From positions 1-64,000 of the forward strand of contig JBOEGH010000007.1 of assembly GCA_050633325.1 (NCBI GenBank): DNA of 64,000 bases, read 5' to 3'. The DNA comes from UBA1672 sp050633325. Its GTDB lineage: Bacteria; Pseudomonadota; Alphaproteobacteria; Micavibrionales; Micavibrionaceae. Below, piece after piece: positions 16,096 through 24,322 of the stretch (the first letter of the stretch is position 1; every line of letters begins with the position of its first letter). The notes beneath the pieces were generated by a model. That model searched no databases. It was given only the letters and a program-made list of their open reading frames with translations, and was not told the origin of the DNA. Both the position numbers and the translations under genes were made by a program.

Positions 16096-16662
16096 TTATA
16101 GGAAGTCAATATTAGTTAGTGATGAATCGTCATCATCATCCTTGATTTCAATTTCTATGGCATCTGAATCTTTTGGATCATCATTTCTGCGCATTAACCC
16201 CTGACTGTTTGTGTTGGATTTTCTTCGGCGGTCTGGGCCAAAGAACTCTTCACATTTAACAAATTGCCGGGGTCTTTCAATTATTTGGTGTAGGCGTTTA
16301 TATAGATCACGTGTGTTAAACGGTTTTACAAGAAATTCTGTGATTCCTGCATCACGTGCTTTGAAAACGCGTCTTTTTTCGCTAAAGCCAGTCATTAGTA
16401 TTATTGGTACATATTGGTTAGGGCTTTTTCGTTCGTTCCTGATTTTATGGCTGAGTGCAATCCCATCGCATGGTGTCATCATCCAGTCGGTAATAACCAA
16501 ATCCGGGTTGTATTGACAAAATTTGATAAAGCCTTCTTCACCGTCCATGGCCGTTATTATTGTCCCAATCCCAAATGACTGCAGAATACCTTTGATAAGC
16601 TCCAACATCGGGGCATTATCTTCTACCAATAGAACTTTTGTTGTTTGTAAGTTGTAAGTCAT
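16096..16662 (-). CDS. Stand-alone response regulator (CheY-like receiver)
   Basis: A 188-aa protein with one receiver domain (about 8-128). The acidic pocket is VLLVEDN. The phosphorylation site is Asp59 in DLVITDWMM, the conserved Thr is in ILMTGFSE and Lys113 lies in FLVKPF. There is no DNA-binding output domain. The tail has FFGPDRRR (140-147), a motif seen after the receiver in many alphaproteobacterial single-domain regulators, then an acidic disordered end. No kinase is encoded next to it; the downstream gene is an uncharacterised partner. Confidence 0.9.
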   Translation of the reverse strand: MTYNLQTTKVLLVEDNAPMLELIKGILQSFGIGTIITAMDGEEGFIKFCQYNPDLVITDWMMTPCDGIALSHKIRNERKSPNQYVPIILMTGFSEKRRVFKARDAGITEFLVKPFNTRDLYKRLHQIIERPRQFVKCEEFFGPDRRRKSNTNSQGLMRRNDDPKDSDAIEIEIKDDDDDSSLTNIDFL

Positions 16663-16828
16663 TACGGTTGAGCTGTGTTTTTGTTTTGTTTAAATTTATA
16701 GTATGCGGTAATTATTAATACATAAGTTTTTTAAAATAAATAAAGAAATGTTCCTTTTCTTTAAAATGCTCAAGATATATATTGTATCAATAAATTATAT
16801 AAACCCAAATTAAAAGAGTAATTATACT

Positions 16829-17584
16829 ATGGCAGGCCATTCAAAATGGGCGAATATTCAACATCGCAAAGGTGCGCAGGATAAAAAGCGCGCAAAAATA
16901 TTTTCTAAACTAGGCCGAGAGCTTACTGTTGCGGCCAAAATGGGGGGCGGCGACCCTGATATGAACCCGCGTTTGCGTTTGGCTATTTCTACGGCGCGCG
17001 GTCAATCTATGCCTAAAGATGGTATTGAGAGAGCTATACAAAAGGGTATAGGTGCGACTGATTCGGATAATTACGAGGAAATACGTTATGAAGGTTTTGG
17101 AGTAAGTGGTGTAGCTGTAATTGTTGAGGCATTAACGGATAATAAAAACCGTACGGCGGCAGAGGTTCGTACTATTTTCGCAAAATCAGGTGGCAATCTT
17201 GGGGCAACTGGGTGTGTTGGATTTATGTTCGACCACATTGCCGAAATTATATATCCTATAAATAAAGCCAGTGCGGATGATATGTTCGAAGCAGCATTAG
17301 AGGCTGGTGCTTCGAACGTTGAGAGCGATGAAGAGTTTCATGAGATTATATGTGAAGTAGAAGACTTCGCCACAGTTCGCGACGCATTGGAAAAACAGTA
17401 TGGAGAGCCAGAGAGACAAGGCTTGATTTGGAAACCTAATTTAACGACCGAAGTTGATGAAAATCACGCATCTTCTATTTTAAAGCTAGTAGATGCTTTA
17501 GAAGACAATGATGACGTTCAAAAAGTTACTACTAACTTTGAAGTTAGTGATGAGATCATGGAAAAACTTATGGCATCTAGTTAA
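16829..17584 (+). CDS. yebC: YebC/PmpR-family (TACO1-like) protein
   Basis: A 251-aa protein of the YebC family, with the signature start AGHSKWANIQHRKGAQDKKR and GGGDPDMNPRLRLAI near residues 40-54. Members were described as transcription regulators (PmpR) and more recently as translation factors that help ribosomes through proline stretches, like mitochondrial TACO1. It precedes ruvC by about 50 bases; yebC-ruvC-ruvA-ruvB is a widely conserved gene order. Confidence 0.96.
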   Translation: MAGHSKWANIQHRKGAQDKKRAKIFSKLGRELTVAAKMGGGDPDMNPRLRLAISTARGQSMPKDGIERAIQKGIGATDSDNYEEIRYEGFGVSGVAVIVEALTDNKNRTAAEVRTIFAKSGGNLGATGCVGFMFDHIAEIIYPINKASADDMFEAALEAGASNVESDEEFHEIICEVEDFATVRDALEKQYGEPERQGLIWKPNLTTEVDENHASSILKLVDALEDNDDVQKVTTNFEVSDEIMEKLMASS

Positions 17585-17636
17585 AGTTTTTTCACAAAGG
17601 GTTCATTGTTTGTTCTTTTTGTGTTAGCGTCCTTAC

Positions 17637-18134
17637 ATGAGAGTTTTAGGAATAGATCCCGGATTGCAAAAAACTGGGTGGGGCATAATAAGTACTAGAG
17701 GTAATGTTTTGCAATTTGTTGCAAGCGGCCTGATACGCACTAATCCCAAAAATGAAATGGCAACCAGATTGGCAAGCCTTCACCACGGTTTAATATCCGT
17801 AATTGATGAGTGGCAGCCAGATATAGCCTCTATTGAAGAGACTTTTGTAAATAAAAACCCTGCAAGTGCCTTAAAGCTTGGACAGGCGCGCGGTGTATTG
17901 CTTTGTGTTCCTGCTATTAAGGGAATTAATGTGGGTGAGTATTCGGCAAATAAGGTTAAAAAATCGGTCGTAGGTGCAGGACATGCAGATAAAAAGCAAA
18001 TAGGCATGATGATCAAAACTCTACTTCCCACTTGTGGAGAAATTTCAGAAGATGAGGCGGATGCTCTTGCTGTTGCGATTACACATGCGCATTATGGCTC
18101 ACTAGATAATGTATTGTTACGCGCCAGTGTGTAG
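17637..18134 (+). CDS. ruvC: Crossover junction endodeoxyribonuclease RuvC
   Basis: A 165-aa Holliday-junction resolvase with an RNase H fold. The acidic catalytic residues are in place: Asp7 in LGIDPGLQKTGW, Glu in IASIEETFVN (about 62-71) and the C-terminal EDEADALAVAITHAH. It cuts junctions moved by RuvAB. It lies directly upstream of ruvA, with a 24-base gap. Confidence 0.96.
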   Translation: MRVLGIDPGLQKTGWGIISTRGNVLQFVASGLIRTNPKNEMATRLASLHHGLISVIDEWQPDIASIEETFVNKNPASALKLGQARGVLLCVPAIKGINVGEYSANKVKKSVVGAGHADKKQIGMMIKTLLPTCGEISEDEADALAVAITHAHYGSLDNVLLRASV

Positions 18135-18158
18135 TACAAATTTAAACAGGTGTAAAAT

Positions 18159-18803
18159 ATGATAGGCAAGCTATCCGGTATTATTGATTTCTTTGACACT
18201 GAGTCACTTATTCTTGATGTTGGTGGCGTTGGCTATGTTGTTCTGGCAAGCAGCAGAACATTATCATCTATTGGTCAGGTGGGTGATACGGTTTCTCTTC
18301 TTATAACCACGAATGTAAGAGAGGATGCAATTACTCTTTACGGTTTTGCCGATGTACTGGAAAAACAGTGGTTTGCGTTGCTGACTTCTGTGCAAGGGGT
18401 TGGGGCTAAGGCTGCTATGGCTATATTGGCTGCTTGCCCTGCGGATCAACTTGGTTTTGCAATTGCCGGTCAAGATAAGGCGGTCTTTACAAGTGCATCA
18501 GGTGTCGGTCCAAAGTTGGCAACACGGATTCTGACTGAACTTAAAGACAAGGCAGGTAAAATAGATGTTTCTTCTAGCCTAAAATCTCAAAGCAAGGCGG
18601 TTGATAGTGATGGTGTAAATGTGCAGGTCAGCGAAAATTATGGCGTGGATCAAGATGCGGTTTCTGCACTAACTAACCTTGGATACAGTAGTGTAGATGC
18701 GTATAGAGCCGTATCAAAGGCGCAAGAGCAAGCAAAAGAAAATGGTGAAGATGTTAATCTGCAATCATTAATACGTGCCGCTTTACAGGAGCTTAGTTCA
18801 TGA
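18159..18803 (+). CDS. ruvA: Holliday junction branch migration complex subunit RuvA
   Basis: A 214-aa protein that binds four-way junctions as a tetramer and loads RuvB. Domain I (OB fold) begins MIGKLSGIIDFF. Domain II has the helix-hairpin-helix segments LLTSVQGVGAKAAMAIL and SASGVGPKLATRIL. The C-terminal domain III (ALTNLGYSSVDAYRAV) contacts RuvB. Its stop overlaps the ruvB start by four bases (ATGA), indicating coupled translation. Confidence 0.96.
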   Translation: MIGKLSGIIDFFDTESLILDVGGVGYVVLASSRTLSSIGQVGDTVSLLITTNVREDAITLYGFADVLEKQWFALLTSVQGVGAKAAMAILAACPADQLGFAIAGQDKAVFTSASGVGPKLATRILTELKDKAGKIDVSSSLKSQSKAVDSDGVNVQVSENYGVDQDAVSALTNLGYSSVDAYRAVSKAQEQAKENGEDVNLQSLIRAALQELSS

Positions 18804-19864
18804 GTGATGCTTCTGTTTCTTTTGAAAAAAATGAAAATTTAAATAGGGAAAAGCAAGGTGATGATGGCTCTGCCGAGGGGGCTTTACGTCCATTATCTTT
18901 GGATGAGTTTGTCGGGCAAAAAGACCTTAGAGAGAATTTAGACATATTTGTTAAGGCTGCGCGTGCACGTGGTGATGCGATGGATCACGTTTTATTCTAT
19001 GGGCCGCCTGGTTTGGGTAAAACTACCCTTGCGCAAATTGTCGCCAAAGAGTTGGGTGTTGGATTTCGCGCTACCTCTGGACCTGTTATTGCCAAGTCGG
19101 GAGATTTGGCGGCGATTTTGACTAATCTACAGCCAAATGATGTTTTATTTATTGATGAAATTCATCGACTTAATCCCGCGGTGGAAGAAATTCTTTATCC
19201 GGCTATGGAGGATCGCAAGTTAGACTTAATCATAGGAGAGGGGCCGGCAGCACGATCTGTACAAATTGAGCTATCTCCATTTACTCTGGTCGGGGCAACC
19301 ACGCGCAGTGGTTTGTTGAGTAACCCTTTACGTGATCGTTTTGGTATTCCTCTACGGTTGGAGTTTTATACTGCACACGAATTATCATCAATTGTTGCAA
19401 GATCAGCACGCCTGTTGGGAATGAATTTATCAGATGAAGGTGCGCTGGAAATTGCGCGTAGATCAAGGGGCACACCGAGAATAGCAGGTAGGCTTACGCG
19501 TCGTGTACGGGACTTTTTGTTTGCCGCAGAACAAGAACAAGCTGATAACTTGCTTGTTGATCGTGCACTTGGCAAATTGGATGTAGATGCGTCTGGATTG
19601 GACTCTATGGATCGTAAATATATGAGCTGTATTATAGATAATTATGGTGGAGGGCCGGTTGGAGTCGATACGATAGCCGCGGCGTTATCTGAGCAACGTG
19701 ACATGATAGAGGATGTTATTGAACCTTATTTAATGCAACAAGGTCTGGTGCAGCGTACATCACGTGGGCGTGTTATATCGGTTAAAGGTTTTGAGTATTT
19801 AGGCCTTAAACCTAATGCATCTAAACTTGATCAGGCTAGCCTTTTAGATAAATTAGAGGATTAG
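18800..19864 (+). CDS. ruvB: Holliday junction branch migration ATPase RuvB
   Basis: A 354-aa AAA+ motor. Walker A is YGPPGLGKTTLAQ, Walker B is VLFIDEIHRLNP, and sensor/arginine-finger elements follow in LVGATTRSGLL and DRFGI. The C-terminal winged helix has GGGPVGVDTIAAAL and LMQQGLVQRTSRGR. An N-terminal extension of about 25 residues precedes the conserved RPLSLDEFVGQ. The start overlaps ruvA, and the ybgC gene follows three bases after its stop. Confidence 0.97.
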   Translation: MSDASVSFEKNENLNREKQGDDGSAEGALRPLSLDEFVGQKDLRENLDIFVKAARARGDAMDHVLFYGPPGLGKTTLAQIVAKELGVGFRATSGPVIAKSGDLAAILTNLQPNDVLFIDEIHRLNPAVEEILYPAMEDRKLDLIIGEGPAARSVQIELSPFTLVGATTRSGLLSNPLRDRFGIPLRLEFYTAHELSSIVARSARLLGMNLSDEGALEIARRSRGTPRIAGRLTRRVRDFLFAAEQEQADNLLVDRALGKLDVDASGLDSMDRKYMSCIIDNYGGGPVGVDTIAAALSEQRDMIEDVIEPYLMQQGLVQRTSRGRVISVKGFEYLGLKPNASKLDQASLLDKLED

Positions 19865-19867
19865 GAA

Positions 19868-20281
19868 TTGAAGCACTCAATTGATGTCAGAGTTTATTAT
19901 GAGGATACAGATGCAGGTGGAATAGTTTACCATGCGAACTACCTTAAATTTGCGGAACGTGGGCGTACTGAATTCTTACGCAGTACAGGATTTGATAACA
20001 GCTCTATAAATAAAATACATAACGCCATATTTGTTGTAAGGCATATTGATATAGATTACCTAAAGCCTGCTTTACTGGATGATCTTCTGCAATTAGAAAC
20101 CACTATTTCAGAGCTTAAAAACAGTAGTTTCATTATGCATCAGCGCGCAGTTAAAAACAGTGAAGTTATTGCCGATATGCGTGTGGTTTTGGTTTGTGTT
20201 GATACAGATACGTATAAGCCTGTGCGCTTGCCTGAAAATGTAAAAGAAGCTTTTAAGTGTTATTCAGAACGCGTAGAGTAA
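19868..20281 (+). CDS. ybgC: Tol-Pal-associated acyl-CoA thioesterase YbgC
   Basis: A 137-aa hot-dog-fold thioesterase. VRVYYEDTDAGGIVYHANYL (about 6-25) carries the catalytic Asp and is diagnostic of YbgC. The start is TTG: an in-frame stop lies immediately upstream, GAGGA sits six bases before the TTG, and the protein begins at the expected place relative to homologues. YbgC heads the tol cluster in most proteobacteria and may act in phospholipid metabolism. It is three bases after ruvB, joining the ruv and tol clusters into one run. Confidence 0.92.
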   Translation: MKHSIDVRVYYEDTDAGGIVYHANYLKFAERGRTEFLRSTGFDNSSINKIHNAIFVVRHIDIDYLKPALLDDLLQLETTISELKNSSFIMHQRAVKNSEVIADMRVVLVCVDTDTYKPVRLPENVKEAFKCYSERVE

Positions 20282-20346
20282 ATTTCAAAATATTTCAAAG
20301 GATTCATCTGTATCATTCGTCTTAATATAAAACAGGGTTTAATAAA

Positions 20347-21096
20347 ATGGCATCAAATATAATTTCAGAGAACTTGGGAACAGCAATGGTTGCACATGAT
20401 ATGAGTGCATGGGGCCTGTTCATGAGTGCAGATATTATTGTGAAAAGTGTAATATTATTGCTTATCCTTTCCTCAGTATGGAGCTGGACTATCATAGTGC
20501 ATAAAAGAGGGGCATTGTCCTTGTTAAACAGGCGAGCAAACAGGTTTGAAGATTCATTTTGGTCTGGTGAGCCGTTAGATAAAATTTATGCAAGGGTGAA
20601 GAAAAGTAAAGAAGATCCCATGCTACGTACTTTTTCTGCAGGTATGGATGAATGGAAAGCAGGAATTGTAGGCGGTGTTCCGTCAAATCAAAATATGCAG
20701 GCAAGCCTTCGCCAAAGAGTGGAGCGCTCTATGTCTGTTGCGATTGGTCGTGAAATGAATCATTTAGAAAGCGGTATGACGTTTTTGGCCAGTGTTGCAT
20801 CTAGTGCTCCTTTCATTGGTTTGTTTGGAACAGTTTGGGGGATTATGAATAGTTTTACTGCGATAGCAGAAAGCAATAACACCAGTCTGGCCGTCGTTGC
20901 CCCTGGTATTGCAGAGGCTTTGTTTGCTACGGCAATTGGTCTTGTTGCTGCTATCCCTGCTGCTATTGCTTATAATGTTTTATCTGCACGTCTAAATCGT
21001 TACGCAGACAGGCTTGAGGCATTTACGGATGAATTTTCCGCTATACTTTCCAGACATCTTGATTCTCAAGAAGCTACAATAGTAGGGGGTAAATAA
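20347..21096 (+). CDS. tolQ: Tol-Pal system protein TolQ
   Basis: A 249-aa inner-membrane proton-channel subunit of the MotA/TolQ/ExbB family. Three membrane segments are visible at about residues 27-50, 142-165 and 190-212. The signature is SVASSAPFIGLFGTVWGIMN, followed by the third-helix segment PGIAEALFATAIGLVAAIPA. With TolR it powers the Tol machine that constricts the outer membrane at division. Its TAA/ATG boundary overlaps tolR by one base. Confidence 0.96.
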   Translation: MASNIISENLGTAMVAHDMSAWGLFMSADIIVKSVILLLILSSVWSWTIIVHKRGALSLLNRRANRFEDSFWSGEPLDKIYARVKKSKEDPMLRTFSAGMDEWKAGIVGGVPSNQNMQASLRQRVERSMSVAIGREMNHLESGMTFLASVASSAPFIGLFGTVWGIMNSFTAIAESNNTSLAVVAPGIAEALFATAIGLVAAIPAAIAYNVLSARLNRYADRLEAFTDEFSAILSRHLDSQEATIVGGK

Positions 21097-21539
21097 TGGG
21101 TGCTACTCTATCGCATAAAACCAGATCAAGAGGTCGCAGAACAGGCGGTAGCTATCGCCCTATAGCGGAAATTAACGTAACTCCTATGGTAGATGTTATG
21201 TTGGTTTTGTTAATCATTTTTATGGTTGCTGCGCCAATGTTAACAGCGGGTGTAGATGTTAACCTACCAGACAGCAAAGCAAAGGCCTTACAAACTGAGG
21301 ATCAAAAACCTATTGAAATTACAGTTGATAAAGATGGAAAAATATATCTTGCGGATACCGAAATTAAGAGGGCTGCTTTGATCTCAATATTAAAGCCAAT
21401 GATGGAAGGAGATGAAGAGCGCCGCATTTATATACGCGGTGATCGTGATATTGAATATGGCAAAGTTATGGAAGTCTTGGGTTATTTGAATAGCGCGGGA
21501 TTTCGTAAAGTTGCGCTAATTTCCAAGCCTAAGAATTAA
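21096..21539 (+). CDS. tolR: Tol-Pal system protein TolR
   Basis: A 147-aa ExbD/TolR-family protein. It has a cytoplasmic basic head (SHKTRSRGRRTGG), then one membrane helix after EINVTPMVDVMLVLLIIFMV (about 25-44) with the essential Asp, and a periplasmic domain. It works with TolQ to harvest the proton gradient. It starts inside the last codon of tolQ and precedes tolA by 15 bases. Confidence 0.96.
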   Translation: MGATLSHKTRSRGRRTGGSYRPIAEINVTPMVDVMLVLLIIFMVAAPMLTAGVDVNLPDSKAKALQTEDQKPIEITVDKDGKIYLADTEIKRAALISILKPMMEGDEERRIYIRGDRDIEYGKVMEVLGYLNSAGFRKVALISKPKN

Positions 21540-21554
21540 AAGCCGAATAATTCA

Positions 21555-22448
21555 ATGGGGTCAAAAATAAACAACAGAGGAAATGATTTGGTTTCGACCA
21601 ATATGGGGGCTCCTGCTCTCATGTCTGTTGCATTTCATATTTGTGTGTTTGCATTGGCAACGGTTGGGTTACCTTTTTTTGTTAAAGAAACAGAGCCAAT
21701 GGAAATGGCAATTACCGTTGAACTGGTAGATTTAGCGGAAGTTTCACAAACAAACAACATCGACCAACCGCAAAAAAGTGAAGTCGAAGAAAAGCCGGTT
21801 GAAACGAAGCCAGTTTATAATAATACAGATACGGTTCCTGACCTATTATCACCACAAGAACCTGAAGTGGAAGAAGTGCCTGAACCACCTAAGGAAAAGC
21901 CGAAACCCGACCCAACATTAATAAAAACACCACCTAAGCCTAAGAATAAACCTAGAAAACCAAAGCCTCCTGCACCTAAAAAAGTGGAAAAGCAGAAAGA
22001 AGAGCCTGACAAAAAGGACTTCACAAGTTTACTGAAAAGTTTGACGCCTGATAATCAAGATACGCAACCCACACCTCAACCTGTTGAGGAGAATAGTAAT
22101 CAGGGTAAAACTTCGCAAGTTGCAGATTTTTCAAAACAAATGACACGTAGTGAGTTGGATGATTTAAATCGCGGGGTTCAGCCGTGCTGGAATGTAAATG
22201 CAGGTGGTAAAAACGCAGAAAAATTACGAGTATCATTACGTGTGTTTGTAAATCCTGATTTACAAGTTAGAGAGGTTCAAATTATCGATCAAGTAAGCTA
22301 TAGTACTGATACTCATTTCAGGGCAGCAGCAGAAGCTGCACGACGTGCTTTGTTGAATCCACGTTGTTCCAGGTTACGTTTGCCGCCCGAAAAGTATGAG
22401 CAATGGAAGGTGTTTAAATATACCTTTGACCCGAGCAAGATGTTGTAA
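21555..22448 (+). CDS. tolA: TolA-like protein (TonB C-terminal domain)
   Basis: A 297-aa periplasm-spanning protein. A membrane helix at about residues 18-42 anchors it. A long proline/lysine/glutamate linker (about 80-150, with repeated PKPDPT and PPKPKNKPRKP) replaces the alanine-rich helix of enterobacterial TolA. A C-terminal TonB/TolA domain follows, with a conserved cysteine pair (VQPCWNVNAGG and LNPRCSRLRLPP). It should connect TolQR to TolB/Pal. Position between tolR and tolB supports the name better than sequence alone. Confidence 0.9.
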   Translation: MGSKINNRGNDLVSTNMGAPALMSVAFHICVFALATVGLPFFVKETEPMEMAITVELVDLAEVSQTNNIDQPQKSEVEEKPVETKPVYNNTDTVPDLLSPQEPEVEEVPEPPKEKPKPDPTLIKTPPKPKNKPRKPKPPAPKKVEKQKEEPDKKDFTSLLKSLTPDNQDTQPTPQPVEENSNQGKTSQVADFSKQMTRSELDDLNRGVQPCWNVNAGGKNAEKLRVSLRVFVNPDLQVREVQIIDQVSYSTDTHFRAAAEAARRALLNPRCSRLRLPPEKYEQWKVFKYTFDPSKML

Positions 22449-22473
22449 AACGCGAACAGTGAGGAAACGTAAT

Positions 22474-23793
22474 ATGTTTCGTACATTATTATCTATTGTA
22501 ACTTTTATTTCTGTGATTTTCCCTTCTGTTGCTTTGTCGCAGGAAATGGAAGCCACAATTACGCAAGGAACGTTCAAACCGCGCCCGATTGCGGTCAGTG
22601 ATTTTCACAGTGATAATGTTGTGTTTGAAAAACTTGCGCGTGATATACCTGCTATAGTTAGAAAAAACCTAGAGCAATCAGGATTATTTAGGTCTATTAA
22701 TTCGAATGCATTTGTACAAACGCCAAGCTCTGTTTTTAGAGAGGGGGTGCGTTTCCCTGAATGGCGTGCAACCGGTACAGAAACAATGGTTTCAGGTAGC
22801 GTTGTTAAAGATAACCAGGGACGAACAAGGGTAGAATTCCGTCTTTGGGATGTGCTATCAGAACAACAATTAATAGGAATGGCATATACAACAACACCGC
22901 AAAACTGGCGCAGAATTGCGCATATTATGTCAGATGAAATATATAAGCGCCTTACAGGTGAAGATGGTTATTTTGACACACGTATAGTATATATCTCAGA
23001 AAACGGCCCTGCGCATAAGCGTGTGAAACGCCTTGCGATTATGGATCAAGATGGTGCTAATCATAAATATTTAACAGATGGTAGCTATCTTGTTTTGACA
23101 CCCCGTTTCTCTCCTGAAACACAGCGTATAACATATATGTCTTACCAAGGTGGCAGGCCTCGTGTTTATTTATATGACATTAACACAGGAAGGCATGAGG
23201 TTTTGGGATCATTCCCTGGTATGACGTTTGCCCCTAGGTTCTCTCCCGATGGTCAAAGCGTTGTTATGAGTATTGCAAAGAATGGTAATACGGATATTTA
23301 TGTTATGAATCTTAATACTAAGGCTATTAAACGCATGACAAGTAACAGAGCCATTGAGACTGCACCATCATATTCACCTGATGGCAAGCAGATTGTATAT
23401 GAGTCCGATCGTGGTGGTTCTCAACAGTTATATATTATGAATGTAGATGGTTCAGGTGGAAATCGTATTACTTTTGGTAAGGGAAGATACGCTAACCCGG
23501 TTTGGTCTCCACGTGGTGATTTAATTGCTTTCACTCGTATGTATAAAGGTAAATTCTATATTGGAGTTATACGCCCAGATGGTAGTGGTGAGAGATTAAT
23601 TACTAACGCTTATCATGTTGAGGGGCCAAGTTGGTCGCCAAATGGTCGTGTTCTGACATATTTCAAGGAAACACCTAATAAGAACAGCCGTGCAGCGCGT
23701 CTTTATACTATTGATATTACAGGATATAATGAGCGTTGGTTGAGAACACCAAAGGATGGATCTGACCCTGCTTGGTCACCATTAAATCCATAG
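22474..23793 (+). CDS. tolB: Tol-Pal system beta-propeller protein TolB
   Basis: A periplasmic protein of about 439 aa. The start is set at the ATG at 22474, because GAGGAAA lies eight bases upstream and the first residues (MFRTLLSIVTFISVIFPSVA) form a signal peptide with cleavage near ALSQ. An N-terminal domain is followed by a six-bladed propeller with PD40 repeats such as FSPDGQSVVMS, YSPDGKQIVYES and WSPRGDLIAF. In other bacteria TolB passes signals between TolA and Pal. No pal gene follows: the next gene is on the other strand, an unusual end to the cluster. Confidence 0.95.
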   Translation: MFRTLLSIVTFISVIFPSVALSQEMEATITQGTFKPRPIAVSDFHSDNVVFEKLARDIPAIVRKNLEQSGLFRSINSNAFVQTPSSVFREGVRFPEWRATGTETMVSGSVVKDNQGRTRVEFRLWDVLSEQQLIGMAYTTTPQNWRRIAHIMSDEIYKRLTGEDGYFDTRIVYISENGPAHKRVKRLAIMDQDGANHKYLTDGSYLVLTPRFSPETQRITYMSYQGGRPRVYLYDINTGRHEVLGSFPGMTFAPRFSPDGQSVVMSIAKNGNTDIYVMNLNTKAIKRMTSNRAIETAPSYSPDGKQIVYESDRGGSQQLYIMNVDGSGGNRITFGKGRYANPVWSPRGDLIAFTRMYKGKFYIGVIRPDGSGERLITNAYHVEGPSWSPNGRVLTYFKETPNKNSRAARLYTIDITGYNERWLRTPKDGSDPAWSPLNP

Positions 23794-23807
23794 TCTTTTA
23801 TATACAG

Positions 23808-24308
23808 CTATGATTTTGATGGGGGTGTTGTATGTTCAATGTCTTTGAACATACGGATCACTTCACGATATATGTCGCGTTTGAATGGTACTATTAAATC
23901 AATTGTATTTTCTAAATCAACCCATTTCCATGAGTTAAATTCTGGTGGGTAAAATGCCAATAAATTGATATCATTGTCGTTTCCTGTAAAACGTGCAGCA
24001 ACCCAGGTTTGTTCCTGACCACGGTATCTACCATTCCAGAACTTGGCAATTAATTCATCCGGGAGATCATAACGTATCTTTTCTTCCGCCACTCTTATTA
24101 TCTCTGCTTTATTTGTTCCCACTTCTTCCGCAAGCTCACGCAGGGCGGTTTGCTCTATGGATTCACCTTCATCCATTCCACCTTGCGGCATTTGCCAAGC
24201 GTTAGGGGTGTCAATTCTTTCTCCAACGAAAACCTGACCTTTGTCATTGAAAAGAGCAATTCCAACACAAGGTCTGTATAGCAGTTTGTCTTTATCTATA
24301 TATGTCAT
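23808..24308 (-). CDS. rppH: RNA pyrophosphohydrolase RppH (Nudix)
   Basis: A 166-aa Nudix hydrolase that removes pyrophosphate from 5'-triphosphate RNA and starts mRNA decay. YRPCVGIALFNDKGQVFVGE and WQMPQGGMDEGE lead into the Nudix box, with RELAEEVG carrying the metal-binding glutamates. FWNGRYRGQEQTWVAARF and FNSWKWVDL are specific to RppH. The same strand order, ctpA-deacetylase-rppH, is common in alphaproteobacteria. It ends 15 bases from the convergent tolB stop. Confidence 0.95.
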   Translation of the reverse strand: MTYIDKDKLLYRPCVGIALFNDKGQVFVGERIDTPNAWQMPQGGMDEGESIEQTALRELAEEVGTNKAEIIRVAEEKIRYDLPDELIAKFWNGRYRGQEQTWVAARFTGNDNDINLLAFYPPEFNSWKWVDLENTIDLIVPFKRDIYREVIRMFKDIEHTTPPSKS

Positions 24309-24322
24309 TTTGAGCTTAGTTC

